DNA of 5,306 nt from Nitrososphaerota archaeon. GTDB taxonomy: Archaea > Thermoproteota > Nitrososphaeria > Nitrososphaerales > JAHFOH01. A program made the translations under genes and the position numbers. Below the pieces are notes generated by a model. The model was not told the origin of the DNA. It worked only from the letters and a program-made list of their open reading frames with translations, and made no database searches. Numbering within the stretch: the first letter of the stretch is position 1; the number at the start of each line of letters is the position of its first letter. The stretch covers positions 1-5,306 of the forward strand of contig JAHFOH010000105.1 of the NCBI GenBank assembly GCA_023266955.1. Direction: 5' to 3'. This document shows, piece after piece, positions 5,201 to 5,306 of this stretch.

Positions 5201-5306
5201 ACCGTATTCGATGAAGTAGAAGGATCTTGTCAACAGTTTTAGACGATTCCCACCTACAGTTCCAATTTTTCTTCTTGATTCAGGCTATTTCGTCTGCATA
5301 AGTCGG

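Noticed and set aside
5051..5233. Minus-strand 60-codon ORF spanning the mutase start
   Set aside because: It overlaps the conserved FRAYDIRG region of the mutase in another frame and shows no domain pattern.
5254..5306. Possible C-terminal tail of another minus-strand gene entering from the right edge (ends at TAG 5256-5254, residues ...NQEEKLEL)
   Set aside because: Only 17 codons are visible and the other minus frames also close within 30 bases of the edge, so coding potential cannot be judged.
5220..5306. Plus-strand open frame running off the right edge
   Set aside because: There is no ATG, GTG or TTG start in the open stretch, so it cannot be called as a gene.

Overview
The window looks archaeal, most likely from the TACK side (for example Bathyarchaeia or Nitrososphaeria-like); the lineage is an inference, not read from a marker gene. 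The evidence is an AbrB/VapB-type swapped-hairpin regulator, an archaeal-style phosphohexomutase and GalT-family pair, frequent TTG/GTG starts, and gene starts that mostly lack a Shine-Dalgarno sequence. The one clear Shine-Dalgarno lies inside an operon, a common archaeal arrangement. I saw no tRNA, rRNA, CRISPR array, transposase or phage gene.

Layout: (1) At the left edge, a minus-strand AbrB/MazE/SpoVT-family protein runs out of the window with 69 N-terminal residues visible. (2) A divergent 251-bp intergenic region carries a 7-bp perfect inverted repeat and TATA-like elements. (3) Two plus-strand genes encode surface proteins of unknown function. The first (459-1091) has a single ectodomain held between two membrane helices. 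The second (about 1258-1746) is a small N-terminally anchored protein resembling a family of short secreted bacterial proteins. (4) On the minus strand, and convergent with them, lies a 10-helix DMT/EamA transporter (1776-2663). (5) Upstream of it on the same strand is a tightly coupled two-gene operon: a phosphomannomutase/phosphoglucomutase (3765-5138) followed by a GalT-family nucleotidyltransferase (2764-3759). The GalT Shine-Dalgarno overlaps the mutase stop codon. (6) The last 168 bp at the right edge hold the presumed control region of that operon, including two inverted repeats.

The mutase interconverts hexose-6-phosphate and hexose-1-phosphate. The GalT-like enzyme moves nucleotidyl groups onto or off hexose-1-phosphates. 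Together they form a small sugar-nucleotide module, which could feed surface glycans, glycogen-type storage or galactose use. The transporter may or may not be co-transcribed; it has a TATA-like element of its own, and its substrate cannot be read from the sequence. The two surface proteins carry N-glycosylation sequons on their presumed external side. This is compatible with, but does not prove, a link to the sugar genes. I found no strong evidence for a new defence or mobile system; the most interesting items are the two uncharacterised surface proteins and the double-zinc GalT-like enzyme.
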